A stretch of 64,000 nucleotides of DNA from Lepidurus packardi (Eukaryota; Arthropoda; Branchiopoda; Notostraca; Triopsidae). The notes under the pieces were generated by a model. It made no database searches. It saw nothing but the letters and a program-made list of their open reading frames with translations, and was not told the DNA's origin. The stretch's first letter is position 1; each line of letters begins with the position of its first letter. The DNA is taken from NCBI GenBank assembly GCA_023053545.1, contig JAKZAN010000002.1:2774375-2838374 (forward strand), written 5' to 3'. Positions 1 to 21,042 of this stretch are shown here, piece after piece. The translations under genes were made by a program, and so were the position numbers.

Positions 1-775
1 GACAAGCCAGCAAATCGGGTAAAAGCTTCGTCTTTTCAGGCTTTCAGCTGCACGCTTTACACGCTTTCCCACAGAAATGGCGTTAATGTTGATTTGTTCT
101 CGCCTAGGGCAAGTTGACGTTGTTATTTTCCCGTTTTACGGAACTTTTTACACCAAAAGTGTGGCAGTTCTATAAATAAGGCGTGTTCTCGTGTATTTTT
201 TTTCTGCTCCTCGCAGAGCTAAATAGTGCCAACTCGGGATAGGTGAAAGCATTTGAAAGCTGCTTTTATCATTTGTTGATTTTGTAGGATTGCCAAGAAG
301 TTATCTTTTTAACCTTTTAAGTGTACTGTTCTTGTTACAGGGAGCTGTCTCATTAATGAAGAGGAGTTTTTGCAGTGGTTTACACTCATTCACTCCGTGT
401 ACAAGGAAACACGAGAACCCCGAGATGGTAAATTGAACTCACATGATCATGACGAGATGACTAAAGATCTCATTGCTGCTTTCCGTGTTTTCGATCGTGA
501 TAAAAACGGTTTTATAACAAAAGTAACAATTCTTTATTTCTGTTGTAAAGATCGATAGAAGTGTTTCGCTCTTAGGATGAATTGAAAATGGCTATGGATT
601 TGATTGGTGAGAACGTAACCGACAGAGGGTTGAATGATTTAATTCGCATGGCGGATGTGGACAAGGACGGACGGATTAACTACGAAGGTAACATTTGCAT
701 ACCACAATATGCTAGAGTTTTAACATAAAACTCTTTGGGTTATTTCCAACAGAATTCATCCAAATGCTGTCGTGA
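1..775 (+). CDS. Calmodulin-like EF-hand protein, 3' part (5' end outside window)
   Basis: This is the end of a small calcium-binding protein of the calmodulin family. Exons inferred from GT-AG signals are 1-18 (partial), 341-522, 576-687 and 753-775, and all joins keep the frame. Two canonical EF-hand loops are visible: DRDKNGFITKDE (spanning the 522/576 splice) and DVDKDGRINYEE (spanning the 687/753 splice). The protein then ends in FIQMLS, much like the FVQMM tail of calmodulin. The preceding loop, SKSGSCLINEEE, has Ser where the calcium-binding Asp residues should be and lacks the central Gly, so it probably does not bind calcium. About 25 residues between hands (ETREPRDGKLNSHDH) are longer and more charged than calmodulin's linker. 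It is therefore a divergent calmodulin-like protein rather than calmodulin itself. Intron 19-340 contains a TATAAATA string near 173, whose role is unknown. Confidence 0.85.
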
Positions 776-1188
776 CAGAGCTGTTTCCTCACTAGTTTCA
801 GTTATCAAAGAATATTTAGATAACGTATTCTAGTCCACGTAAATAACGTCCAAACTCTCGTATCGGAGCATATACTATTAGGAATCATGTTTTGCTTGCA
901 GTGATATAATGCGGATCTGTTATACATCGCCACTAATCAGGTCGTTTATCAAAATTAATGACTAGAAAAGAATAAGGTCATTACTGGTATCATCTCTGAC
1001 AATTCATCAGAATTCATAACTTTGAATAACGCATATTGCCAGTTTGCCACAATATAATTAGCCTATGAGGCAGGGGTTTTCTTTGCTCTCAGTGTTTATA
1101 TTCTAGTTGTGGCGCCAAAACCTTACTATTGTATTGACAATAATAATAGACTTGTTTCTCGTTTTAAAATAGTCAACAAAAGGTGATT
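776..1188. other. Intergenic region, calmodulin-like gene to POLE2
   Basis: No open coding segment was seen in this 413-bp AT-rich stretch. It must contain the 3' UTR of the EF-hand gene and the promoter and 5' UTR of POLE2. The one notable motif is the E2F-like site at 1111-1120, listed separately. Confidence 0.6.
1111..1120 (-). promoter_or_regulatory. E2F/DP-like site upstream of POLE2
   Basis: The + strand reads GGCGCCAAAA, the reverse complement of TTTTGGCGCC, which fits the E2F/DP consensus TTTSGCGC. It lies 69 bp upstream of the POLE2 start codon. Replication genes, including polymerase epsilon subunits, are classic E2F targets in animals, so the location is apt. Function is inferred from motif and position only. 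Confidence 0.5.
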
Positions 1189-3618
1189 ATGGCTAGTAAC
1201 AAGCTCAAAAGTACAATTACTACTTCATTCCGTCTCAGTGGCCTTACTCTGCGAGTGTAAGTGTGCAAAGTTGCATAAGCTTAGTTTCAATTTCAGCCAA
1301 TAATTAAATCTCTCCACCTTCAGTGATGCATGCCGGTATTTGCTTGAGATTCTAACGCCAATCGAAGAAGACCAGCGTGACCAATGGCTTGAGAAGCTCA
1401 TAGACTTAATACAGAAACAGGGGTTGACCAGTTCCGCTGTAGAGAAATCGCACGTGGAAACCGCAGCCAAAGTATTTTATTCTATAACATTTAAATAGGT
1501 CTCAAGAACCTCTTTGTTGCAGGAATGCTCAAAGCAAGACACGGATGATCCCAATGAACTGCTTACTGTAATACCAGCGTTCGATGTGCCTTACTTTATA
1601 TACGTCTCTGATAAAAAAAAGTACTTGACCGCAGAAGCTGTTGGGGTTCAGCCACCTTCATTATTTGCTCCAGCTCAAGCTAAAGCAGAAATGTATAGAA
1701 ATAGGTAGATAATCCGTTCCATTTTCAGGAAATTAAAAAAAAATTAATCTTATTTATTTGTTACAAAAATTAGATATGCCTTAATCCATCAACGTACGTC
1801 TCGCCACCATTTGTTTACTCCTCCCGTCCTAGGAAGCATGAGTGATCAAGGCACCCAGAAGTACCAGTTAAGACCTGTCGAGTTCTTATTGGGCAGTACG
1901 ATTAAGCTAGAAGGCTTAATCGTCCTTGGAATGCTTGCCCAGCTTAAAGAAGGCACATATTTCTTAGAGGATCCTACTGGCTCTGTCCCACTGAACCTAA
2001 TCGATACTGTAAACCGAAATTATACCTCAGAAAGCGTTCTTATGTTTGTTTGTTTTTCGTATCAGAAATTTCATACGGGTCTCTTTACCGAGCATTGTTT
2101 TGTGCTAGCAGAAGGCTGGTATGAAGATGGTACTTTTCATGCTAATGCCATGGGATTCCCTCCTCCTGAACCTGCCAAGATTACCAGGTATTATGTCCTC
2201 TGAAACAATTTCAATCTGATTCTTATTTTATTTTGAAGAGCGTATTTTGGAAACGCGAACTTCTTTGGAGGACCTAATACGACCAGCGTGAAACTATCAG
2301 CCAAATTAAAAGCTATTGAAGAACAGAACGCGGAAGGCATGATGGTTTTCTTGTCGGACGTGTGGCTCGATAAACCAAAGGTAGATCGAGAAATCGCTGT
2401 TTTTGACTTACTGAGTTAGGATTTTTTCCCTAGCTCCTACGACAAAGAATCTAATTGGTGCTTATTTTCGAACCAAAAGGTGCTGGAAAAGTTACGGACA
2501 CTACTAAGCGGCTTTGCGGATATTCCCCCGATTTGTTTTGTCCTCATGGGAAATTATCTCTCATCCCCACAGAGCACAAGCCAAGACACGTCTGAGCTAA
2601 GAAAGCTGTTTAAAACTTTGGGGGAAATGATTAGTGACTTTCCCATGTTAGCACAGCAAAGCAAGTTTATTTTCATTCCTGGACCAACCGATCCAGGGTA
2701 TGCTAACATCGCACCGAAGTAAAAGACAAACTTTACTCTTTTTATCTATAGTCACGAGTTTTGATCTATTTTCGTGATTTTTAGACCTGCCCTACCCAAA
2801 TTCATAACCGAAGAACTCGCTAAAAGAGTGCCTCGAGCCGTTTTTGGTACCAATCCCACGCGAGTCCAGTACTGCAGTCAAGAACTCGTCTTTTATCGCG
2901 AAGATATTATTACCAAAATGGCTCGGAATGCCGTTTACTTCCCTACAACGGGAGATATTCCTAATCACGTAACCATAACTCGTCCTAGTTGACACAATTA
3001 ACCGTAATTAATCTTTCCTAGCGACTGCTATTAAATTAAAACATCGTTACTTGGTGTTTAGGCTTTGTTTTTTTAGTTTTTCAAAGAAGCAAACTATTTG
3101 AAGGGCACTTATTTAGCTAGTTATTCTTAATTTACGATAATTTGCCTTTCCTAATGGCTTGCTACATTGTTGAATTTTACTAGCGGCTATTATGGCGACG
3201 TTTGTCAGGATGTCTTTTCAGTTTATTCAAAGGGAAAGACGCCTTTTCTTTTACCGTATTTTTGTGTTTAGTTCGGGCGCAGCTTGGTGTCGCAAAGTCA
3301 TTTGTGTCCCATCCCGGCTCATGTGTGCCCTACACATTGGGCCTGGAATTATACCTTAGATCTGTATCCGTTGCCTGATCTGGTAATTATGGCAGATAAA
3401 TGGGATCCTTTTACAGTAACCCAGTGCGACTGCACCATCGTGAATCCGGTAAATGAAAGTTTATTTTCTACACAATGAATCTGTTCCAATTACGAATGTC
3501 TGCCAACAATCAATTTCGGATTTTTTAGGGTTCCTTCTCAAGAAATGGCTTCTCTTTCAAAGTTTACGTGCCGGCCACAGGCCTAGTTGAAGACAGCCAA
3601 GTTACAGAAACAGATTGA
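1189..3618 (+). CDS. POLE2: DNA polymerase epsilon subunit 2 (B subunit)
   Basis: This is the non-catalytic B subunit of the leading-strand DNA polymerase epsilon (yeast Dpb2). It binds the catalytic subunit and helps load the enzyme onto the CMG helicase in the nucleus. Inferred exons: 1189-1256, 1324-1471, 1523-1704, 1774-2008, 2066-2187, 2239-2380, 2480-2718, 2785-2968, 3272-3448, 3529-3618. All joins keep phase and give 528 aa, essentially the length of the human protein (about 527). The order is an N-terminal helical domain (about residues 1-75), an OB-fold region containing [19 protein letters not shown], and a degenerate calcineurin-like phosphoesterase domain with [25 protein letters not shown] and PNHF. 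The metal-binding residues of active phosphoesterases are not kept, as is usual in B subunits. The start is the first ATG ahead of [17 protein letters not shown], which matches the family N-terminus. EGLN converges from the other side 773 bp downstream. Confidence 0.96.
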
Positions 3619-4391
3619 CATTTGATGTAGTACACGTGTAATATAACATTTTCAAGAAAAAAAAAGATACAGAAACTTGAATAATGATTCTAAACTGGGA
3701 AAGCAACTTTTCTCATGAAATGATTCCATTTCAGTTGCAATTAAAAAACTTCTATATTTAAATAACTTTCTTTCAAAACAGGATAAACAATAGGCTTTTA
3801 GGATTTTTAGGAAAGCACACATTTTTTGGAATATGTGTCATCTACTTTCGGTATATATGCAAATAGCTGGTTTGTTTATTATTTACATTCACTTCACCAA
3901 ACGTGTGTTACGAAAGGTTTGATACTAAAAGGGGGAGGATAGGAATACCCTTTTTCTCTCTAAACATTCAAGGCTCCTGAGAGTTTTATACATTTCCGCA
4001 ATTAGATCAGTTCTAAACTCTTGTTCTTCTTCCAGGCCCTTTTTTCTTCTTATTCTGCGTCAAACCTTTTCAGGTAGTGACAACAAACGATAACTTTATA
4101 CAAGTTGGGGGGGAGTAAGATATACGAGATGCCAAGGAATCATGTACAGGGGCATGTTTTATAAAGATGAAAGAAAGTAGGCGAAATCTTTGCTAAATAA
4201 TTCACAGATTTTGGATCACAAGCACAACTTTTCCCAAAAGTCTCCATCTTTTATACAGTATCTTTAACCGATTACTGAAGCGGTATTGGAACTAGATTAT
4301 TATACACAAAGGAAAGCCAAGAGTGTACGGCCCTTTTTTTCTTCTTAGGATAGTTTTACGTTTCTTTCTGAAAGCAATCGGAGAGTTTGTG
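3619..4391. other. Intergenic region between convergent POLE2 and EGLN
   Basis: This is 773 bp of AT-rich DNA holding the 3' UTRs of both convergent genes. No ORF worth calling was found. A TTTATT (AATAAA on the minus strand) near 3875 could be the EGLN polyadenylation signal, giving a 3' UTR of about 500 bp; this is inferred. Confidence 0.5.
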
Positions 4392-7494
<3,103 letters not shown>

Positions 7495-7811
7495 TTTGTC
7501 ACGTAGGCCACTCTCGTTCGAACGTTTGGCTATGGAGTGGGGGCTGGGTTCCTTCTGGGTCTGGCTGCGCACAAAGCCAACTTGCCTGCCTTGTCGCCCT
7601 TAGCGCTGCCGTTCATAAGCCGTTTCATTTGCGTTTCATTGGTAGATTCGCTTTGGAAAGCCTTCCTTTTCCCACTGTCGGGAAAACCCTGGTTCCTCGC
7701 GGTCTTTAAACTCGTTTCCTTATGCTTGAGCTATGTTTTCTTTTCTAGCCAAGTATCGAGCGCCGAACGAGAAAATGGATTAAGGGAAAAAACATTCACA
7801 TAATCAACAGC

Positions 7812-7907
7812 CACGTAAAATCATATTCGCACCTCGGGAAACATGTGGTAAAGAGTCGTCTGACGCTTGACGAAGGTGAGGTTTAACGGGTGTTCAGTGT
7901 CTACGTG
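7812..7907. promoter_or_regulatory. Paired TACGTG motifs upstream of EGLN (candidate hypoxia response elements)
   Basis: TACGTG occurs on the minus strand at 7812-7817 and on the plus strand at 7902-7907 (CTACGTGACAG). These lie about 320-410 bp upstream of the EGLN start codon. HIF/ARNT binds RCGTG, with TACGTG a preferred form, and EGLN genes are known HIF targets in animals. Further copies lie at 8564-8569 (-), 9223-9228 and 9345-9350 (+) and in intron 1. Regulation is inferred, not shown. Confidence 0.4.
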
Positions 7908-8308
7908 ACAGAGCTCAGGCCTTGCCAAACGACGGGAGAAAAAAAACAGCCAGCTTTAGTCTGCGCATTGCGCTCAACGATAAAAAATTCAACGATGCGC
8001 CATTCTTGGAAATGCTCCGCCTCTCTTTGACTGTCGTTTTTAGCTCAGGCTCTGCAGAACTAATGTTGGATTTTCGTACATATTGTCTCCATTTATGCAC
8101 GTTTTCACACATTATGAACCCATAATGGTATTCACCGTGAGCTAAAATGATGAAAATCAAAACAAAATTATGACCACGTTACGATATCTACCATAACCAC
8201 TCAATTATATAAGCATCCTCCTCCTCATTCCGTACCAGAACCAGCCGAAAATCCCCGTTTCCTAATTCTTCTTTGGATGACCGTTCGTTGGAACGTTATA
8301 AAAGCGGG

Positions 8309-8319
8309 TTTTGGCGGGA
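8309..8319 (+). promoter_or_regulatory. E2F-like site next to a TATA-like box, no adjacent gene start
   Basis: TTTTGGCGGGA matches the classical E2F sequence and sits just after TATAAAAG (8298). Neither neighbouring coding start is close: EGLN begins about 815 bp away and EPRS about 1.7 kb away. It could mark a distal promoter with a 5' UTR exon, an unannotated transcript, or be chance. Confidence 0.25.
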
Positions 8320-9075
8320 CCTATATCGCCCTTCATAGCATATGGTAGTGTACTCGAGTACAAACCGGTGTTTAAAGCCCTTATATAACTATACAAACTT
8401 TCAAGTATTAAATGTCTCTTCTATTTTTAACTTTATTGTTTGGAGAGCCTTGACCTAACAAAAGGAAAAGGAAACAGTGAATTCCTACAAATCACATGGA
8501 CATATTGATGTATAGGCCAACAGCAAAACTTTCCCATGCCAAGAATTCTTCCGTGGCCCTCACCACGTATACCTTTTAGGCCTATGGTAGCTTTCAATAC
8601 GGTGTTGTTTTGATCTTTAAAATAGCCTACGGAGTTTCGAATCGTTTTGAAAATGTTTACAAAGGTGGAATGTTATGAATACGTTGTGTAGAAAACCACG
8701 GGAATTGAAGTATTGATCGAGTAGCACTCGTGGTGGAAAGTCGCGTTAATCAGAACGTCTGCAAATATACTAACTTGATCAGATATTAAACTGGTTACCG
8801 AAACGGGAATGCTATTTCAAGGAAGGAGGGTTAGCTCTTGCTCATGAAGATAACTTCGTTGCGGTTTTGGCAAGAGATGCCATCGGAAGTGGTTTCCGTT
8901 TACCTTTATTGCATGTCGTATGTCACGTTCGCCTTCGAGTTTTTCGTTTTCATCTCTGAATATTAACAACCCGGAGCAATTGAAACCTGTCGTACCTGCT
9001 AAAGACAGAAAAAAACAAGCCCTCATCTCCTGATTTCTAGTGGCTGTAATAATTAGGGCTGTAATAATTGGTCAC

Positions 9076-9115
9076 CAAGATTTAATATATATATATATAT
9101 ATATTTTTAATCTTG
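9076..9115. repeat. AT-rich palindrome with (TA)n core
   Basis: The segment begins CAAGATTTAA, runs through about ten TA units, and ends TTTTTAATCTTG, forming a near-perfect inverted repeat of 40 bp able to extrude a cruciform. It follows a 13-bp direct repeat (GGCTGTAATAATT) at 9042 and 9057. Confidence 0.7.
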
Positions 9116-10006
9116 CTTAAAGTTTTATCTTGGAGGTGGAAAGATTAAGCACGTCAGCCAATCTGATAATGTTCGTTTTCGGCCTTGTTTCTTTGTTTTG
9201 TACTTAGGATTATTAGAGGGCCTACGTGATGTCCTCTACGGACAGGGTTGGGGGGCACAAAGATGCAGCAAGCAACGGAAGACGGATGTTGGGCAGCTTT
9301 AGTGCAAAACTATTGAGAAATCGCCGTTTGTTGAAGGAAAGGCCTACGTGAGAGATACAATGTAAGCCTAAAGCCTACTGGCATATATGACTTGCATCGG
9401 AGAACACAAAAATATTGACGCATCCCTAAAACGCGGTTTACGCCGAGTTTTGCTATCCCACAACTCGGGGTTCACAATTGTATTTTATAGGTTTGGCTGC
9501 TAGGTTTGTTGGGCTCGTGAGTTTTGGTATGTTCTTTTGACGCTTGACCTGGTACTTAGACACGAGAATGCTCTGACAGAGGTCACGTCATCTGGATCAA
9601 AATCTTTGCTCGACTACGGATTTTTTCCTGGAAGTTACCTATGTAATAAAATATGGCTTGTCCTCTTAAGATTTCTTTTCGTCATGGGAGGTACGAAGTT
9701 TAATCAATAGAACAGTCTCGGGCATGATTAATGGTCTTCTCGACCTTTCGTGTCACCGAGAGCACTTAAGGTGATGGATTAAAAAAGTTATTTTTTCAGG
9801 AAAGTCGGGTTTCTTTCTAACCGTCCGGTTCAAACTTGGCGTTTAAGTGTTACTGATCGTAATTTTTCCCTGAATTGGTCTTAGATGGCGCAAGCTACTG
9901 AGAAACAGCCAGTTGCGGCCATTTGTCTATTGATAATTGTCCGAGACAGGCTGCAGGGCAGGATTGTGTTTACGGCGAGCACATTGTGGGTTGACACGCT
10001 ACAAGA

Positions 10007-16930
<6,924 letters not shown>

Positions 16931-17911
16931 CGAAAGCAAGAGGTAAAAGATTCCGGTCACGGGCTTCCATTTTGATGTCTTTTCTATTTTCTCCTGTGGA
17001 CGTTAGGTGCAAGTATCTTTAAGTTTGTCCTCATTTTGCTTCCTCTAGTTCCTGACGTGGTGACAGTGCATTTTCAGCTGTGTATTTAAATTAAAAGGCT
17101 GAGTAAATATCAGTCGGAATGCTTGAAATACATCTTCAGCTAATAGAAGTCTTGTTATTATTAGAGATTATCATTTGGCCAGTGAACTAAGCGTAATGTA
17201 GACTACTTTCGAGGCTTTTGAGGAAGATGAATTGGTGGTAATAAGAAAGCATGTATTTCAGACAACCACGCATGTGACATGATGGTTGACAGTGTTAACC
17301 AGACGCTTGCATGTTGGCTTTGATGGGAGCTTCCGAAATAACACGCTTCTTAGATGGGAGGTTTAATCCAACTAGAACGAATATAGGTTAGGATGGGTTG
17401 ATTTTTTTCTAAATTAACAATATTTACTTTCTTGAAGCCAATATCTGCGGAATACTCTCTGAAGCATTGACGGCAGAGGTTCAGGCCATATTTACGGACA
17501 ATACCGTGTCGGTTGGCGCACGCCCGGCTATGAAATAGTCAAAATTTTTAGATGGTTGTAGAACAAGAACCATGCTTAAGATAGGCTTCACCATTTGCGT
17601 TAATAACTGAACTTAAACGGCTGAAAATAATGACGATTAATTACCAAGATCGAGAGCCAGGGCCGTAGTTACGGGGGTGAGAATACCACAAAGTTTGGAA
17701 ACCCATTTTGTTTAATAGATTTGTGAACTTTTCGACACAAATGCCACAAGGCTAGGCAAGCGCTCGTTACAGAAAGAACCGCTTATCCGACAGTGGCGCG
17801 AGAATCGCTTCATAACAAACGTGGATGAAAACGGCAAACAAACCAGCGTGTTTGATTAAAAAGTTGCCGCAAAATTAAACTGATAAAAGTTTAAATAAAT
17901 CACTTGCAAGA
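16931..17911. other. Intergenic region EPRS to ZPR1
   Basis: This 981-bp stretch holds the EPRS 3' UTR and the ZPR1 promoter. ATTAAA near 17090 could serve as a polyadenylation signal for EPRS. No coding segment or repeat of note was found. Confidence 0.5.
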
Positions 17912-19593
17912 ATGGGAGAAATAAAAAAAAAAGTTTTTCCAGATTTAGGAGCGGATGATGAAGATTCAGAAGTTACCGAAATGGAGAGCTTGTGTTTAAA
18001 CTGTGGGGAAAATGTAAGGCTTGCTAGTAATAACTAAAATAAAAGTAAAGTGTAGTTATATGTCATTGAGTTTTTTAACTTTCCTAGGGTGTTACACGGC
18101 TCCTTCTGACTAGGATACCATTCTACAAAGAAATTATCCTAATGTCCTTTGAATGCGAACATTGTGGGAATAAGAACAATGAAATTCAATCGGGAGAGAA
18201 AATTCAAGAAAAAGGGATCCGGTTCGAAGCTCGTATCGTCAATGCCAGAGACATGGATAGACAAGTAATCAAGTCAGACACTGCGAGCGTCAGCATCCCC
18301 GAATTGGAATTTGAGATCCCTGCGCAAAGCCAAAAAGGAGGTAATAACTTTTCACGTTTTGAAACCACGAGTTTAGATTTTCTATTTTGTTCTAAGAGAT
18401 TACAACTGTGGAAGGAGTGCTTGACAGAGCTGTTGCTGGCTTGGAGCAAGACCAAGCTTCCCGCAGAGAGTTGCACCCAGAAGCTGCAGCTCAGATTGAT
18501 GAATTTATTACAAAAATGCAAAAAGCTAGAAACTTGGAAACTCCCTTCACACTGGTACAACTTTCTCTTTTCCAATTAGCCAAAGTAAACCAACGCCTTT
18601 TCTTAAGATTGTGGATGATCCTGCTGGTAATAGTTTTGTAGAAAACCCATTTGCGCCTCATCCAGACCTAACTATGAAGATCACTCATTACATTCGTTCT
18701 CAAGAACAGGATCACAACCTGGGAATGTACTCTGCCCAGGAGATAGCTGCCAACGATGCTATCAACGAGGAAAATGAAGAAGAGGATTTGTCAGGAGAAA
18801 AGTTGGAAGATGAGGTTTTGCATTTTGGCACCAACTGCTCAAATTGCAATGCTCCTTGCGAAACCAACATGAAAATGACAAGTACTGTCTTGGTTTTAAC
18901 CTGTTTAGTTAGTTATTTTTGTTCTGGAATTTTTTAGGCATTCCGTTTTTCAAGGAAGTCATTATTATGGCCACCGTTTGTGATGCGTGTGGTCACCGTA
19001 CAAATGAAGTCAAGTCTGGTACTGGCATTGCGGATAAGGGGACCAAAATTACTTTGAAAATTACTGATCCCTTGGATCTGTCCCGAGATGTGTTGAAAGT
19101 AAGGTTCTTCAGTCCAAGCAATTAAGTCACTAAATTTTTTCTCTTCATTTTCCTACCCTTAAGTCTGAGACATGTACGCTGTGTATTCCGGAATTGGACT
19201 TTGAAGTGGGCTCGGCAACGTTAGGTGGTCGCTTTACGACCATCGAAGGCTTGTTAACGTCGATCAAAGAGCAGCTCGTTGGAAAAAATCCACTTGTTTC
19301 CGGCGATTCGGCCAAGTCGGACGTTAAACAGCGTTTGGAGGAATTTGGAGAGAAAATTGACAGCATCCTAGCTTCCAAAATGACGGTGCATATTGTACTG
19401 GATGATCCTGCTGGCAATAGTTATTTACAAGTAATTTTTGTGTCTTATGAGAAAACAATGGATCTTATCGAATTTTTTGTAGAACATTTATGCACCGGAT
19501 CCTGATCCTGAGATGGAAGTTATCCACTACGAGCGTACGTTTGAACATAAGGAAGAGTTGGGCTTGAATGATATGAAAGTGGAAGACTACTAA
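17912..19593 (+). CDS. ZPR1: Zinc finger protein ZPR1
   Basis: ZPR1 is an essential eukaryotic protein of nucleus and cytoplasm that binds EEF1A as a folding chaperone and interacts with the SMN complex and receptor tyrosine kinases. Exons 17912-18013, 18088-18340, 18397-18554, 18608-18881, 18938-19098, 19164-19430 and 19483-19593 join in frame to 441 aa. The protein shows the family's tandem organisation: each half has a Cys4 zinc finger and a beta-barrel-type domain. Finger 1 is CLNCG (28-32) with [14 protein letters not shown], and finger 2 is CSNCNAPC with [14 protein letters not shown]. Each half ends in a matching signature, [16 protein letters not shown] and [16 protein letters not shown]. 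The C-terminus [12 protein letters not shown] is also family-typical. The start is the only in-frame ATG before the first finger. PPIL3 converges from the opposite strand with 138 bp between stop codons. Confidence 0.97.
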
Positions 19594-19731
19594 CAAGTTT
19601 GTTATTTAAGTTGACGTGTTTGGGAATAGAAGGACAATTTGGCAATGTTTCAAGTTAAAAACGCGCTTTGGAAAAGACAAAAACTGTAATTTTACTTTTT
19701 TATATATAAATAGTGTAGTGCATGACTTATT

Positions 19732-20463
19732 TTACCCAGCCAAAGGATTGGCGTGGATACTAACGCTGTTAAGTCTGACGTCTTTGAGGGGTGTGTAATT
19801 TTTGGGGTTTACAGGCTGCTTTTCAAGTTCGTCTAATGTGTCGAAGCCGTCAATTACCCTGAGAGACAAGTTTTAATACCGATGCTTTTGAATTATCAAC
19901 CAAAAAATTTCTTACTTGCCAAAGATGGTATACTTGTGATCTAAATGCGCTTGAGGAGCATAAGTAATGAAAAACTGACTGCCATTTGTGTTTGGTCCGC
20001 TATTCGCCATGGAAACTATGCCTCTGGCCTTGTGCTTGAGATTAAAATATTTTTTAGCAAACAAAAACATCAGAGAAATAGTTAAAACTACTTTGAGCTC
20101 GTCTCTGAATTCGTCTTCGAATTTTCTGCCCCATATTGAAGTGCCTCCTTTACCCGCCCCAGTCGGGTCCCCAGTTTGGACCATAAAGCCTTTAATGTTG
20201 CGGTGAAACAAACAGCCGTTGTAGTAATCCGTGGCACATAAGGCAAGGAAGTTCTAGTGAAAAATGTGTTTTAACTTCTTTGCAAGGTTTGTCAAATGTA
20301 AACTTCTTTGTCAAATGTTATTGGTTACAAACCTCGCATGATTTCGGCACCAGCTCGCAAAACAACTCAATTTTGATATCTCCGAGATCTGTATGCAGAG
20401 TTACCGCCTATAATTTGAACATTAGTGAATCAATTAGATACGAAATCCTTATAGTTTTACCAT
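19732..20463 (-). CDS. PPIL3: Peptidyl-prolyl cis-trans isomerase-like 3 (cyclophilin)
   Basis: This spliceosome-associated cyclophilin isomerises peptidyl-proline bonds. Exons in transcript order: 20463-20461, 20407-20333, 20253-20092, 20034-19916, 19858-19732. They join in frame to 161 aa, the same length as human PPIL3. The single domain has the cyclophilin core [17 protein letters not shown] (catalytic Arg and the FMxQ segment), [16 protein letters not shown] and [12 protein letters not shown]. The Trp that contacts cyclosporin in CypA is His here (HLDHKY). The first coding exon is just the ATG: an intron begins immediately after it (ATG|GTAAAA), and the next exon continues GCG GTA ACT, giving [15 protein letters not shown], the expected N-terminus. 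It is convergent with ZPR1 and divergent from the Tudor gene. Confidence 0.95.
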
Positions 20464-20813
20464 TATTTCGAAACGTGAAAACAACCTATGAAACGCCGGT
20501 TTTGTGCGGGTAGCGTGTTCGATTCAGGGCGGATCGCGAATCAACTTCTTCGTCAACTATAGTTACCGTGGTATACTAGCTAGTTAACTTCTAGGTTAAC
20601 TTCTCTCATCAGTGAACTTTATAGACAATTTCGCTAAATTGTAGCGGCAGATGGCGTGCGAGGCGGGTAGGACGGCCGCAACAGGTTCTCCAGTTTCGGA
20701 AATCCGAGATAAAAATGACACTACTGTGTATTATGGTTTCAAAACGTTCTCGGAAAACGAATGACAAACGGGTGTCCCTCGAATTCAAAAATGGTAGTTG
20801 GATTGTAAATACA

Positions 20814-21006
20814 TTAGTTTAGGTTAGGTTAGGTTAAGTTAGGATAGGTTAGGTTAAGTTAGGATAGGTTAGGTTAGGTTAGTTAGGTTTAGGTTAGGTT
20901 AGTTTAGGTTTGATTAGGTTAGTTTAGGTTTGATTAGGTTAGTTTAGGTTTGATTAGGTTAGGTTAGCTTAGGTTAGGTTATTAAGTTAGGTTAGATTAG
21001 GTTAGC
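20814..21006 (+). repeat. Degenerate interstitial (TTAGG)n array with 20-bp higher-order units
   Basis: About 190 bp built from AGGTT units, a permutation of TTAGG, the ancestral arthropod telomere repeat. Variants fall into exact tandem 20-mers: AGGTTAAGTTAGGATAGGTT twice (20831-20870) and AGTTTAGGTTTGATTAGGTT three times (20901-20960). The array is therefore not merely decayed telomere sequence: it has been re-amplified locally. Confidence 0.9.
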
Positions 21007-21010
21007 TTCA

Positions 21011-21042
21011 CGATTCTCATCAATTTTCATTGATGAGAGTCG
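21011..21042. repeat. Hairpin at the end of the TTAGG-like array
   Basis: Left arm CGATTCTCATCAAT (21011-21024), loop TTTC (21025-21028), right arm ATTGATGAGAGTCG (21029-21042). The 14-bp stem has one mismatch, which would be a G-U pair in one of the two RNA orientations. It begins a few bases after the array ends. Confidence 0.85.

Larger units (their letters stand above)
7495..10006. other. Intergenic region between divergent EGLN and EPRS
   Basis: This 2.5-kb region must hold both promoters. No convincing gene was found: the short open frames near 7922-8160 and 8817-9026 have no recognisable motifs. Visible elements are TACGTG motifs (7813, 7902, 8564, 9223, 9345), a TATAAAA at 8298 followed by an E2F-like TTTTGGCGGGA at 8309-8319, a 13-bp direct repeat at 9042-9054 and 9057-9069, and an AT palindrome at 9076-9115. 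Confidence 0.6.
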
